From contig NZ_BMQL01000009.1 of the NCBI RefSeq assembly GCF_014648095.1, positions 62,001 to 126,000 of the forward strand: a stretch of 64,000 nt of DNA, given 5' to 3'. This DNA comes from Deinococcus ruber (GTDB lineage: Bacteria; Deinococcota; Deinococci; Deinococcales; Deinococcaceae). The position numbers and the translations under genes are program-made. Positions 34,667 to 43,449 of the stretch are shown here, in pieces; position 1 is the first letter of the stretch, and each line of letters opens with the position of its first letter. Below the pieces are notes generated by a model that did not search any database, was not told where the DNA came from, and was given only the letters and a program-made list of their open reading frames with translations.

Positions 34667-36248
34667 GAGAGATCTCCAGAAGGGTCAGGGTTCCGGCGTG
34701 TAGTCGGTAAATCTGCTGCGCCAGAGCCAGCGGCGCGGGGCGGTGGGTGGCGAGAATCAGTGTGCGGCCTGCCCGTCTGCGCTGTATTGCCTGCACCGCC
34801 AGCGGCTCGGTATCGGCGTCCAGGTGGGCGGTGGGTTCGTCGAGCAGCAGCACGTCAGAGGGCCTGAGCAGGGCGCGGGCCAGCGCCACCCGTTGCCGCT
34901 CACCGCCGCTCAGCCGCGCTCCGCCTTCTCCGACCCAGGCCGTCAGCGGCAGATGCGTCAGGCCCAGTTCGTCCAGCCGTTCGCGCAGTTCGGCGTCTGG
35001 GGCGGCAGGAGCGGCCAGCCGCAGATTTGCTGCCAGTGTGCCGTCGATCAGTGCGGCGTCCTGATCGAGCACGCTGAGCCGCTGCCGCCAGAGCGCCGGG
35101 TCGAAGGCTCTGAGCGAAGTGCCGCCCGCTGTGATGTTGCCACCCACCGGGTCGTGGTCGCGGGCCAGCAGGCGCAGCAGCGTGGTTTTGCCTGCTCCGC
35201 TGTCTCCGATCAGGGCAACGGTGGTTCCAGCAGGAATAGACAGATTCAGAGCGGCAGTCTGGGGGCTGCTGGCAAACAGGTGCACCGCTCTGAAACTCAG
35301 GTCGAGGACGGCAGGGATGTCCAGCGGAACGGGCGGCGCAGTCACGCTGGGGGCCGAGTGCTCCAGTTCTGCCAGCCGTGCCGCCGCTCCCCTTCCTTCC
35401 GCACGGGCAGCAGGAAGACCGGCCAGCACGCTCGCTGCGTCAAAGGCCGACACGATGCCCAGTGCGCCCGCTGCCAGCCACGCCGGAGCCAGCACACCCG
35501 CCGCCACCAGCGGTCCCAGCCGCCACAGCAGCAGCCCGAGCGCCAGCGCCGCCAGTCCTTCGCGCACCACCGTGAAGCGGGCAGGCAGAGCTGCCAGGGC
35601 CGCTTCGGTATTCGTCAGTTCACGCTGAAGGGGCGAGAGCCGCGCCTGAGCTTCGCGCCCCGCCAGCTCTCCTCCAAACCCGCTCAGGGCCAGCAGCAAC
35701 CCGGCGTGCTGAGCGTCCAGCGCGGCCCGAAGGTCTGCCAGCCCCGCTGCCTGCCTGCTCAGGGCCAGCGGAACCCAGGCCGTCAGCAGCAGCAGTGGCC
35801 CCGCGATCAGCGCAGAAAGTGGATCGAGCAGCCCCAGCCCCAGCGTCAGCAGGGCGCTCAGACTCAGGTAGGTCCACAGCGGCAGATCGGCCCGCAGCGT
35901 CTGGAAGGTCCGGGCGTCCACGTCGGCTCCAGCCCGTATCAGCAACGCTCCGGTGCCGTGCGTGGCGGGCAGCTCGCGGCCCAGCGGCGCAAGCCGGGCA
36001 TACAGCCGGGCGCGGAGGGCCTGAGCCTGCTCCAGCGCCGCTGCGTGCGACAGCAGACGCTCGGCATAGCGCAGACCGCTGCGGCCCAGCCCGAACGCCC
36101 GCACACCCGTCGTCAGGACGCCCAGTGCCAGCAGCGTGGCCGGGTGCTGCGCCGAACGCACCAGCAGCGCCCCGCCACTCGCGGTCAGACCCACGCCGCA
36201 GAGCGTGGCGAGCAGACCCAGCAGCAGCGGCCAGCGGTAAGCATTCAT
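34656..36248 (-). CDS. cydC: ABC exporter CydC-type subunit for cytochrome bd assembly
   Basis: 530 residues: six-helix transmembrane domain (about 1-290) and ATPase domain with Walker [17 protein letters not shown], signature [17 protein letters not shown], Walker [13 protein letters not shown] and a His in LATHRP. CydDC exports thiols (glutathione/cysteine) and is required to mature the bd oxidase. It overlaps cydD by four bases upstream and cydA by eleven downstream, so the four genes form one tightly coupled operon. C versus D assignment follows gene order. Confidence 0.9.
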   Translation of the reverse strand: MNAYRWPLLLGLLATLCGVGLTASGGALLVRSAQHPATLLALGVLTTGVRAFGLGRSGLRYAERLLSHAAALEQAQALRARLYARLAPLGRELPATHGTGALLIRAGADVDARTFQTLRADLPLWTYLSLSALLTLGLGLLDPLSALIAGPLLLLTAWVPLALSRQAAGLADLRAALDAQHAGLLLALSGFGGELAGREAQARLSPLQRELTNTEAALAALPARFTVVREGLAALALGLLLWRLGPLVAAGVLAPAWLAAGALGIVSAFDAASVLAGLPAARAEGRGAAARLAELEHSAPSVTAPPVPLDIPAVLDLSFRAVHLFASSPQTAALNLSIPAGTTVALIGDSGAGKTTLLRLLARDHDPVGGNITAGGTSLRAFDPALWRQRLSVLDQDAALIDGTLAANLRLAAPAAPDAELRERLDELGLTHLPLTAWVGEGGARLSGGERQRVALARALLRPSDVLLLDEPTAHLDADTEPLAVQAIQRRRAGRTLILATHRPAPLALAQQIYRLHAGTLTLLEISHGL

Positions 36249-37918
36249 GCGGGCACCGCCCGTTCAGAAGTCGGATATTCAGGCACCAGCGTTCCGCCCA
36301 CTACCCGCACCACCGCGAAGCCCGCCGGAACGTGACGGTGTGTGACCAGCAACATGGTGCGGCCCGCAAACAGCGTTTCCAGCAGCGAAAGCACCTCTCG
36401 TTCCGCCAGAGGGTCGAGGTGGGCGGTGGGTTCGTCGAGCAGCACCAGCGGCGCGTTCGACAGGGCAGCGCGGGCCAGCGCCAGCCGCGCCCGTTCACCG
36501 CCGCTCAGCGGGTAGCCGTCCTCGCTCAGCACGGTGCCGGGAGAAGCCGTCAGGCCCACCGCCGCCAGAACGCGCTCCAGTTCGGCGTCGGGCACAGCCA
36601 GATTCGCCCGTAGTGTGCCAGGCAGGAATCTGGGACGCTGCGTGACGACGGCGACGTTTTCGCGCCACGCCTGCGTCTCCAGTTCCTCCAACGGAATGCC
36701 GCCTATTCGCACGTCTCCACTCAGCGGCAGATCCTTGCGAAGCCCCCGCAGCAGCGACGTTTTGCCGCTGCCGCTGTGTCCTGTCAGCGCGGCCCGCCCA
36801 CCTGCCGGAACACGCAGATTCACATTCCGCAGCACTTCGCGGCCCGCCAGTGTCAGCCCCGCGCCGTTCAGGTGCAGCGACGGCGCACCTTCCACACGCC
36901 GCGTTCCGCTGGGCACTCCGGGCATATCGAGCAGGGCGTACACGCTGCGGGCGGGTGCCTGCGCGTCCATCGAGGCGTGACGGTCAGTGCCGAGCTGCCG
37001 CAGCGGGCCAAACAGTTCCGGCAGGAGCAACAGCGTCGCCAGCGCGGGCGCAAAGTCGAGACGGGCCTCGAACAGCCGCACGCCTACCGTCACCGCGATC
37101 AGAGCAGCGCTCATGGTGGCGGCAAAATCGAGCACGAACCCCGACAGGAAGGCCATCTTCAGCACGCCCAGCGTGGCGGCCCGGTACGTCTGCGCCTCGC
37201 TCGCCAGTGCGCGTGCCTGCGCGGCGTCGGCTCCGAAGGCCCGGAGCGTGGGCAGTGCAGACAACGATCCTGACAGCCGCGCTCCCAGCCGGGTGGTCGC
37301 TGTCCAGGCATTCTGGCTGGCGTCCTGCGCGGCCCAGCCCACCAGCACCAGGAACAGCACGCACAGCGGCACCGTGATCGCCACGATCAGCGCACTCTGC
37401 CAGTCGAGCCAGCACAGTGCCGCTCCCGCCACCAGCAATCCCGCCGCCGAATGGGCCGCCTGTGGCAGCCAGCGGGCATAGTAGGCCGACAGTTTCGGCA
37501 GACTTTCCAGCACCCCCACCGCGCTGCGCGACTCGCCCAGATCGGCCAGAAAGCCGGGGCCGAGGACCAGCAGGCTTGCCGCCGCCCGTTCGCGCAGTTC
37601 TCCAACGATCCGGGCCGAACGGTGGGCATTCCAGCTTTCCCGCGCAGCATTCACCAGGGCACGCAGCAGCAACAGCAGAAGCGCACATGGCAACACCCAG
37701 CCAGAAGCGTGTGGCCCAAACGTCAGCCCGGCGATTCCCCGCGCCAGCAGCAGCCACGCGCCCACGCCCAGCACCGCTCCGGCAACGCTCAGAAGTGCCG
37801 AGCCGAGGAGCAACGCCCTGACGCCGGGTTCACGGTTCAGACGACGCGTCACATTCGGCGGGCGTTCAGCGTCTGGCACTACCTGCGCCTTCCGGAGGCG
37901 CGAAACAGTCACAGTCAT
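36245..37918 (-). CDS. cydD: ABC exporter CydD-type subunit for cytochrome bd assembly
   Basis: 557 residues from the ATG at 37918, chosen because AAGGAGGGTTTCTGCCG lies just upstream; an in-frame start 13 codons earlier has no site. Transmembrane part about 45-320; ATPase with Walker A ALTGHSGSGKTSLLRGL, signature PLSGGERARLALARAAL, Walker [13 protein letters not shown], and VTHRH. The signature and switch residues look functional in both CydC and CydD. First gene of cydDCAB; the upstream inverted repeat at 38022-38053 may regulate the operon. Confidence 0.9.
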   Translation of the reverse strand: MTVTVSRLRKAQVVPDAERPPNVTRRLNREPGVRALLLGSALLSVAGAVLGVGAWLLLARGIAGLTFGPHASGWVLPCALLLLLLRALVNAARESWNAHRSARIVGELRERAAASLLVLGPGFLADLGESRSAVGVLESLPKLSAYYARWLPQAAHSAAGLLVAGAALCWLDWQSALIVAITVPLCVLFLVLVGWAAQDASQNAWTATTRLGARLSGSLSALPTLRAFGADAAQARALASEAQTYRAATLGVLKMAFLSGFVLDFAATMSAALIAVTVGVRLFEARLDFAPALATLLLLPELFGPLRQLGTDRHASMDAQAPARSVYALLDMPGVPSGTRRVEGAPSLHLNGAGLTLAGREVLRNVNLRVPAGGRAALTGHSGSGKTSLLRGLRKDLPLSGDVRIGGIPLEELETQAWRENVAVVTQRPRFLPGTLRANLAVPDAELERVLAAVGLTASPGTVLSEDGYPLSGGERARLALARAALSNAPLVLLDEPTAHLDPLAEREVLSLLETLFAGRTMLLVTHRHVPAGFAVVRVVGGTLVPEYPTSERAVPA

Positions 37919-38021
37919 CGGCAGAAACCCTCCTTTGAATGTGCGAGGTTCCTGCACGCATGCTGCGCTTCTGGGTTCGAGCGCAACAGGGCAATGCGTC
38001 CCAGATGCAGCGGCCTATACA

Positions 38022-38053
38022 CACGAACTGTCCCGATGAATTCATAGTTCGTG
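38022..38053 (-). promoter_or_regulatory. Inverted repeat in cyd operon promoter region
   Basis: CACGAACT (38022-38029) and AGTTCGTG (38046-38053) are perfect 8-base arms 16 bases apart, about 105 bases upstream of cydD. On the minus strand TGTATAGG follows the repeat and could be a -10 region, with a poor -35 (TTCATC). It does not match Rex, FNR or ArcA consensus as I know them. A redox- or stress-responsive operator is inference. Confidence 0.45.
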
Positions 38054-38117
38054 CACCAGCAAGCTGAAGCGGGCCGCGTGGGAGCACTGCCGCCGATTCC
38101 CCTCTGTTTCTCAGTTA

Positions 38118-38591
38118 TCAGTCCTCGCGTCCGGCCCCGGTCAGCTCCGCTGTCACGCCTGCCCGCAGCGCCTCATCGTCGCGCAGCCGCCGCACCAGCG
38201 ATTCCAGCACCACTTCCTGCGAAACCGGCCAGCCAGCCATCTTCAGTTCCATCACGAACGCGTCAAGCGAGCGCTTCAGCGAAGGCCGCAGCCGGGTGCT
38301 GAAAGCGCGGCGCTCCTCGCGGACAGGGGCAGACGGAACGGCAGGCGGCAGCGCTTCGGGAGCGGGCACGGGCACGGCGGCGACCCGAGGTAACGCAGGC
38401 GTCGTCCGGGTGCGGGAAGGCGCACTGACCACAGGCGCGGCAGCTTCGGCAGGTGCAACAGCCACCGCTTCCGGCGTCTCCTCTATCGCCTGCACGCCTG
38501 TCACTGCTTCCTCGGCGGGGCTGCTCTCTACCACCTTTGCGTCGGCGGCCACCACAAATCCGAAGCGCGGGGCCTTGGGTTTGGATGCCAT
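38118..38591 (-). CDS. ParB-type partition partner with C-terminal DNA-binding domain
   Basis: 157 residues. The first 95 are low-complexity Ala/Pro/Glu-rich and probably disordered. The end, RRAFSTRLRPSLKRSLDAFVMELKMAGWPVSQEVVLESLVRRLRDDE, looks like a beta strand followed by two helices, as in ribbon-helix-helix centromere-binding proteins. It starts within the parA stop (TGATG). Small adaptors of this kind bind repeated centromere sites and stimulate ParA ATPase; the 12-base repeats upstream of parA are the natural target. The ribbon-helix-helix call is inferred. Confidence 0.65.
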   Translation of the reverse strand: MASKPKAPRFGFVVAADAKVVESSPAEEAVTGVQAIEETPEAVAVAPAEAAAPVVSAPSRTRTTPALPRVAAVPVPAPEALPPAVPSAPVREERRAFSTRLRPSLKRSLDAFVMELKMAGWPVSQEVVLESLVRRLRDDEALRAGVTAELTGAGRED

Positions 38592-39202
38592 CAGCAGACC
38601 TCCACGGTCAGGCTCAAAATGTCGCCCCAGGCATTCTCGGCGCGGCTGTCCTGAGTGTTGCGAACCAGCACCGCCTGCTCGTGTGCCCGCTCATGGGCGG
38701 TATACCGCCGGATCACGGTTTCACAGACCGGCATGCCCATCGCCCGCAGTTCGTCGCGTGCCGCCTGACCCACGCTGCCCACCGGAGGCGCTTTGGTCAC
38801 CACGATGCGGATCGTTTTCATGTTGGCTCCCGCGTCTTCCAGTCGCCGCAGCAGTTTGGCCGTGGCCTCGACCTCCACGCTGTTGGGCGCAGTCGGAATC
38901 AGAACTACATGCGACTGACGGGTCAACTCCACCATATCGTCGATCTCCGGGCGGCCCTCAGTATCGACCACCAGATACCGCGTTCCAGCAGGGATAGCCG
39001 CGCCCTCCTCCAGCAGCGTCACGGGAATTGCTCCGCGTGCGATCCAGCCCCCGCTGGTCTGAATGGCAGCGTCGGCGTCCATCAGAGCAGTCGGGCCACG
39101 CATCGCGAGCGCCCCGGCCAGGTTCACAGCCAGCGTCGACTTGCCGACACCGCCCTTCATAGAGGTCAGGCTTACGATCATCGGGCCAGAGGGTGCAGAC
39201 AT
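38591..39202 (-). CDS. parA: ParA-family partition ATPase
   Basis: 203 residues, the short form without an N-terminal helix-turn-helix (type Ib). Deviant Walker A SMKGGVGKSTLAVNLA (Lys16 and Lys21), Walker A' region LMDADAAIQTSGGW, and Walker B YLVVDTEGRPE. ParA dimers bind the nucleoid non-specifically and pull the replicon apart through the partner and centromere. Without its own DNA-binding domain, autoregulation would be by the small partner protein at the upstream repeats. Confidence 0.92.
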   Translation of the reverse strand: MSAPSGPMIVSLTSMKGGVGKSTLAVNLAGALAMRGPTALMDADAAIQTSGGWIARGAIPVTLLEEGAAIPAGTRYLVVDTEGRPEIDDMVELTRQSHVVLIPTAPNSVEVEATAKLLRRLEDAGANMKTIRIVVTKAPPVGSVGQAARDELRAMGMPVCETVIRRYTAHERAHEQAVLVRNTQDSRAENAWGDILSLTVEVC

Positions 39203-39257
39203 GCTTGCACTCTAACATTCACACTATCTTGGATACAAGTTTGTCTTCCTGTTTTTA

Positions 39258-39353
39258 TGAAAGTTTGAATGAAAGAATACATGAGAGAATTTTTGAAAAC
39301 AGTAATGTGTGACAGAAGCCATGACAGAACACATGCACGCAAACGTGACAGAG
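39258..39353. repeat. Putative centromere: 12-bp-phased RTGANAGA repeats upstream of parA
   Basis: Octamers recur every 12 bases in two runs. Run one: ATGAAAGT (39258), ATGAAAGA (39270), ATGAGAGA (39282), TTGAAAAC (39294). Run two: GTGACAGA (39310), ATGACAGA (39322), ATGCACGC (39334), GTGACAGA (39346). The runs are offset by four extra bases. All are in the same orientation, 56 to 151 bases upstream of parA. Regular direct repeats next to type Ib parAB are the usual centromere and operator. Confidence 0.7.
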
Positions 39354-39426
39354 TGTGTGGAAGCATTCATGGGTGCATCGGTACGAAGGAGGTGAGCCAG
39401 GGCTGACAGTCCATTTCAAGGCAGAA

Positions 39427-39463
39427 AGCGGGGCTGGCGTTCATCAACTCCGCCAGCCCCGCT
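39427..39463 (-). terminator. Terminator-like hairpin after the response regulator gene
   Basis: AGCGGGGCTGGCG (39427-39439) and CGCCAGCCCCGCT (39451-39463) form a perfect 13-bp stem with an 11-base loop. On the minus strand it lies 16 bases after the response-regulator stop; the following T-run is short (TTTC), so termination could be partial. Confidence 0.65.
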
Positions 39464-39478
39464 CTTATCTCGTGTCGG

Positions 39479-39916
39479 TTACGACTCGCTGTGCGGGGGC
39501 AAAGCCACCACCACAAACCAGAACGACTCGAAGGTACGGACAACTTCGAAGAATTCTTCGGCGGTCACAGGTTTAGGAATATAGGCGTTGGCATGCAGAT
39601 CATAGCTGCGCCACACGTCCTGCTCAGCCCGCGAGGTGGTCAGAACAATCACCGGAATCTGCCGTAACGCCGGATCATCCTTCAGGATTGCCAGCAGTTC
39701 GAGGCCGTTCATACGCGGCATATTGAGATCGAGCAGGATCACATCGGGCATGGGAACGGCGGAGAATGGCCCCTGTTTCCGCAGAAATTCCAGTGCTTCC
39801 ACCCCGTCTTTGGCGGTATGTAGGGTGTTGGCTAGACGCGCCTCGCTGAAGGCTTCCTGAGTCAGGAAGACATCGGCAGGATTGTCGTCTACAAGCAAAA
39901 TTTCAATCGGTCGCAT
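39479..39916 (-). CDS. Single-domain response regulator (Rcp1-like)
   Basis: 145 residues, a stand-alone receiver domain. Acidic pocket LLVDDNPADVFLTQEAF, phospho-acceptor Asp63 in VILLDLNMPRMNGLELL, Thr in VIVLTTSRAEQD, and Lys in AYIPKPVTAEEF. The extended NPADVFL pattern is typical of Rcp1-type regulators that partner phytochrome-like kinases. The ATG at 39916 has AGGAG seven bases upstream and overlaps the kinase stop by 14 bases; a longer start inside the kinase is rejected. There is no output domain, so it acts through protein contacts. Confidence 0.9.
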   Translation of the reverse strand: MRPIEILLVDDNPADVFLTQEAFSEARLANTLHTAKDGVEALEFLRKQGPFSAVPMPDVILLDLNMPRMNGLELLAILKDDPALRQIPVIVLTTSRAEQDVWRSYDLHANAYIPKPVTAEEFFEVVRTFESFWFVVVALPPHSES

Positions 39917-41423
39917 CGGCAGGCTCCTGAAGGATGGGAATGGTAAAACTGAATGTGGTGCCGACACCGGGAATGCTGGTGAGGGTGATCTCTCCACCGT
40001 GCCGCTCGATAACGCTCTTGACAATGGCGAGCCCTATTCCATTGCCTTCGGTCTCGCTGACCCCGTGCAGCCGCTGGAAGATATCAAAGATTCGGTCATG
40101 GTACGCCGCCTCAATGCCCACACCATTGTCTTGGACATGAAGGCGCCAGAATCCTGGCAGCGGCTCGGCACGCACTTCAACGCGTGGAGGGCGAGCTGGA
40201 TCAGCAAATTTCAGTGCATTACCGATGAGATTCATAAAGACATGCCGAAGCAGTTCGGGTCGTCCTCGCAACACGGGCAGGGCGTGAGCACTGACCTGCG
40301 CCCCGGAGCGCTGTATGAATTCCTGAAAATCTTGCAGCACATCGTTTACCAGTAGCTGCACATCGACCACCTGCGTCGGCTGAGTCGAGTGACGGGTTCT
40401 GGAATACGCCAGCAGATCCTGAATAAGCTGTTTCAGGCGCTCGGTCGCCGAGAGGGTATACGCGATGTACTGGTCGGCCCGTGCATCGAGCTGACCCTGA
40501 TAGCGTCTCGCCAGCAATCCGGTAAAGCTGCCGATGGTCCGCAGCGGTTCTTGAAGGTCGTGTGACGCCACGTAAGCGAACTGCTCCAATTCGCGGTTAC
40601 TGCGGGCCAGATCTTCGTTCAGCTGCTCGAGATGACTGGCACGCGACTGAACCGAAGCGGCCATGCGCCTGAGCTCCTGCGTCAGCTGATGAACTTCAGC
40701 CACCTGCACGTCGGGCAGGGGAAGATCGTACTGACCCTCGGCCACACGCCCGGCGGCAGCATTCAGTGAAGCCATGCCGCTTGCGAAGGTACGGGCTACC
40801 TGCACCGCCGAGACCACCAGAAAAAAGAGCGCCGCCAACAGCCCGAAGATCGTCAGCAGACGGGCCTGCTGCAAGGTTCGGGCGCTGGCGTTCAGCGACG
40901 TATTCAGCCGTACGGTCTCGTTTTTTTCCAGCACTCCCAGGACCCGCCGCACCTCATCGATCAGCTGTTTGCCGCTACCGTTCTTGACCAGCACGACGGT
41001 CGTGGCCAGCGACTCGGGTCGAATATGAATCTGTGGCTCGGCCACATTGGAAAACCACTGCTGCATCAGCAGCGAAATGTGTTGCAGATCGTCGCGCTGC
41101 CTGTCGTTGACAGCATGCAGCTGGAGACTCTGAATTCGGCGACTGAGCTGCTGCTGGCCCAGATGATACGGTTCAAGGTATTCGGGCCGGGCTGTCAGCA
41201 GATAACCCCGTAACCCGGTTTCCAGGTTCAACACATCTACCGCGATCAGATGAATGGCGTCGATCCGTGCCTGCGAAGCATTGGACTGCCGTACCGAAAC
41301 GACGTTACGGTTGACTCCGACCGTCACAGCAACGCCGACCAACAGCAGCAGCAGCAGCGGCAGAAGCAGCGGTTGCAGCAGAAAACGGATCAATGACACA
41401 GGAGGCTGAGCAGGACGGGCCAT
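39903..41423 (-). CDS. CHASE3-HAMP sensor histidine kinase
   Basis: 506 residues: membrane helix about 15-38, extracytoplasmic CHASE3 domain about 45-180 (HLIAVDVLNLETGLRGYLLT), second helix about 189-211, HAMP about 212-262, then HisKA with phospho-His at about 288 (FAYVASHDLQEPLRTIGSF) and HATPase with NALKFADPA, DNGVGIEAAY, FQRLHG and GNGIGLAIVKSVIERHGG. The DLQEP form of the H-box is typical of bacteriophytochrome-type kinases. It probably phosphorylates the co-encoded Rcp1-like regulator; the signal is unknown. Confidence 0.92.
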   Translation of the reverse strand: MARPAQPPVSLIRFLLQPLLLPLLLLLLVGVAVTVGVNRNVVSVRQSNASQARIDAIHLIAVDVLNLETGLRGYLLTARPEYLEPYHLGQQQLSRRIQSLQLHAVNDRQRDDLQHISLLMQQWFSNVAEPQIHIRPESLATTVVLVKNGSGKQLIDEVRRVLGVLEKNETVRLNTSLNASARTLQQARLLTIFGLLAALFFLVVSAVQVARTFASGMASLNAAAGRVAEGQYDLPLPDVQVAEVHQLTQELRRMAASVQSRASHLEQLNEDLARSNRELEQFAYVASHDLQEPLRTIGSFTGLLARRYQGQLDARADQYIAYTLSATERLKQLIQDLLAYSRTRHSTQPTQVVDVQLLVNDVLQDFQEFIQRSGAQVSAHALPVLRGRPELLRHVFMNLIGNALKFADPARPPRVEVRAEPLPGFWRLHVQDNGVGIEAAYHDRIFDIFQRLHGVSETEGNGIGLAIVKSVIERHGGEITLTSIPGVGTTFSFTIPILQEPADATD

Positions 41424-41487
41424 TCAGCCTGGAGTGTACCCCGCCTTCCCAGATACCGGGAAACACCTCTGTCTGTTTGACGACGCT

Positions 41488-42507
41488 CTAAATTTTGACG
41501 ATCCACCCTTCTGGAGCTTCCAGATCGCCGTACTGGATGCCACATAGTTCGTCGTAGAGCCGCCGCGTGACCGGGCCGACCTCGGTTTCACTGTGAAAAA
41601 CGTGCAAGGTGTCGTTGTACTGGATGCCGCCGATAGGCGTAATGACCGCTGCCGTGCCGCAGGCTCCAGCCTCGCTGTATTCGTCGAGGCGGTCGATGTA
41701 CACGTCGCCTTCTTCCACGGCCATTCCCAGGCGATGTTCTGCGATGTGCAGCAGAGAGTATTTGGTGATGCTCGCCAGGATCGAGGGGCTTTTGGGGGTG
41801 ACGAAGCGGCCTGCTCTGTCGATGGCGAAAAAGTTGGCCGCCCCGACTTCCTCGATCTTGGTATGTGTTTCGGGATCGAGATAGATGCAGTCGCCGAAAT
41901 TCTGCTGCTTGGCCTCGTAGCCCGGCAGCAGACTGGCAGCGTAGTTCCCGCCGACTTTGGCAGCCCCAGTCCCGTTGGGCGCAGCGCGGTCATAGCCTGA
42001 CACCACGAAATTGGTGGGCGTCAGACCGCCTTTGAAGTAAGCTCCGACTGGAATACAGAACACCGAAAACAAAAACTCTGGAGCGCTGCGAACGCCGATA
42101 TTGTCGCCCACCCCGATCAGATACGGACGCAGGTACAGTGAGCCGCCGGACCCGTAAGGCGGAATGAAGTCCTCGTTGGCCCGCACCACCTGCACGCAGG
42201 CGTCGATGAACTGCTCAGTGGGCATATGCGGCATCAGCAGGCGGTCACAGCTGCGCTGCATACGGGCGGCATTCTGATCGGGGCGAAACAGGTTGATGCT
42301 GCCGTCCTGACAGCGGTACGCCTTCAGGCCCTCGAAACACTGCTGGCCGTAATGCAGCGCCGTCGATCCCTCGCTGATGTGAACCTGGTTGTCCTCGGTC
42401 AGCGTTCCCGCATCCCACGCACCTTCTCGCCAGTGCGAAACGTAGCGCAGATCGGTCTTGATGTAGCTGAAACCCAGAGTCGTCCAGTCGATGTTCTTGC
42501 TGCCCAT
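41488..42507 (-). CDS. ilvE: Branched-chain amino acid aminotransferase
   Basis: 339 residues, class IV PLP aminotransferase of the longer (BCAT2-like) type. The PLP Lys is about residue 184 in GAAKVGGNYAASLLPGYEA; HYGQQCFEGLKAYR, LYLRPYLIG and EVGAANFF with GACGTAAVITPI complete the substrate and phosphate-binding loops. It interconverts Leu, Ile and Val with their 2-oxo acids. No other branched-chain biosynthesis genes are nearby. A house-keeping enzyme on a replicon with its own origin supports a chromid. Confidence 0.93.
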   Translation of the reverse strand: MGSKNIDWTTLGFSYIKTDLRYVSHWREGAWDAGTLTEDNQVHISEGSTALHYGQQCFEGLKAYRCQDGSINLFRPDQNAARMQRSCDRLLMPHMPTEQFIDACVQVVRANEDFIPPYGSGGSLYLRPYLIGVGDNIGVRSAPEFLFSVFCIPVGAYFKGGLTPTNFVVSGYDRAAPNGTGAAKVGGNYAASLLPGYEAKQQNFGDCIYLDPETHTKIEEVGAANFFAIDRAGRFVTPKSPSILASITKYSLLHIAEHRLGMAVEEGDVYIDRLDEYSEAGACGTAAVITPIGGIQYNDTLHVFHSETEVGPVTRRLYDELCGIQYGDLEAPEGWIVKI

Positions 42508-42523
42508 ATCCGATTATGGCATT

Positions 42524-43366
42524 TCAGTCGGCCCGTTCATTTCGCAGTCGGCGCAGCCCGGTACCGAGCGCCGCCGCCGCCAGGGGAATCAGTGCGTCTG
42601 CTTCACCGCGCAGCACACCCAGGGCCAGCGCACCCAGGCCGAGGGCACGTCCACTTCTCAGCCGCGCCGCTGCCACCTTACGCGGAGCGTGATCGCAGTC
42701 GCTGATCGGCGTTTCCAGTGCGGTCAGGCGCGTCCCCAGCCCCAGCGCCGCCAGGCTCAGCACATCCCCCACGATGCTGCGGCGGTGACGCTCGGCACGT
42801 CTCCAAGGCAGCAGTCCACCTCCGAGCGCCGCCAGCGTCCAACTTCCCTCAGGGCTGAGAGCGTCGTGCTGCCCTCTGGAAAGCCCCAGGGCTGCCGCTG
42901 GCATCAGAGCTGCACTCCGAATCCCGGCGAAGGCCGCCAGCCCTCCCTGAACGCTCAGGGCCGCCGCATCGGGCAAGGTCGGCGCAGGGCCGACTGTCCC
43001 GATCAGCAGTCTCACCGAACTCAGGGCGGCAAAACCGGGCAAGACTGCCTGCGCCTGCTCTGGTCGTTCGAAGCTGGCGATCACCGACGCCGCGCCTGCC
43101 AGCCCGAGCGCCACGGCCGCCGTGTCCGGATAATCAGGATCGAGTTCGCGTGCCGTGGCCCAGCCCAGAAATGCCGCGCCGCCGATTCCCAGGGCCTGAC
43201 GCCACGAGCGCCTCAGCACCAACCCCAGCAGAACAGCACCACCTGCGCCGTAGAGCGCCAGTCGATTGGAGGGATAGTTCAGATCGAGTGGGCGGCCCAG
43301 CGCAGAGATGCCCAATCTGGAGACGCTCTGTGCAGAGAGAGCCGGGGTGGGAAGAGCAGGTGCCAT
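42524..43366 (-). CDS. Ala/Leu/Gly-rich hydrophobic protein of unknown function
   Basis: About 280 residues from ATG 43366. Several hydrophobic stretches (LALYGAGGAVLLGLVLRR, ALGIGGAAFLGWATA, TAAVALGLAGAASVIASF, LGLGALALGVL, LIPLAAAALGTGL) suggest a polytopic membrane protein with 5-7 segments. No motifs are recognised. It shares the strand with, and is 16 bases upstream of, ilvE, but functional coupling is not evident. Confidence that it is a real gene comes from length, codon pattern and the tight packing. Confidence 0.6.
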   Translation of the reverse strand: MAPALPTPALSAQSVSRLGISALGRPLDLNYPSNRLALYGAGGAVLLGLVLRRSWRQALGIGGAAFLGWATARELDPDYPDTAAVALGLAGAASVIASFERPEQAQAVLPGFAALSSVRLLIGTVGPAPTLPDAAALSVQGGLAAFAGIRSAALMPAAALGLSRGQHDALSPEGSWTLAALGGGLLPWRRAERHRRSIVGDVLSLAALGLGTRLTALETPISDCDHAPRKVAAARLRSGRALGLGALALGVLRGEADALIPLAAAALGTGLRRLRNERAD

Positions 43367-43449
43367 GCAGTCCACCCTACGCTTGTTCGCAGGAAAGACG
43401 GCTGAGCAGGGCGTCAGGGAAGATTTAGGTTGCCAGGAAGGGGAGAGGG

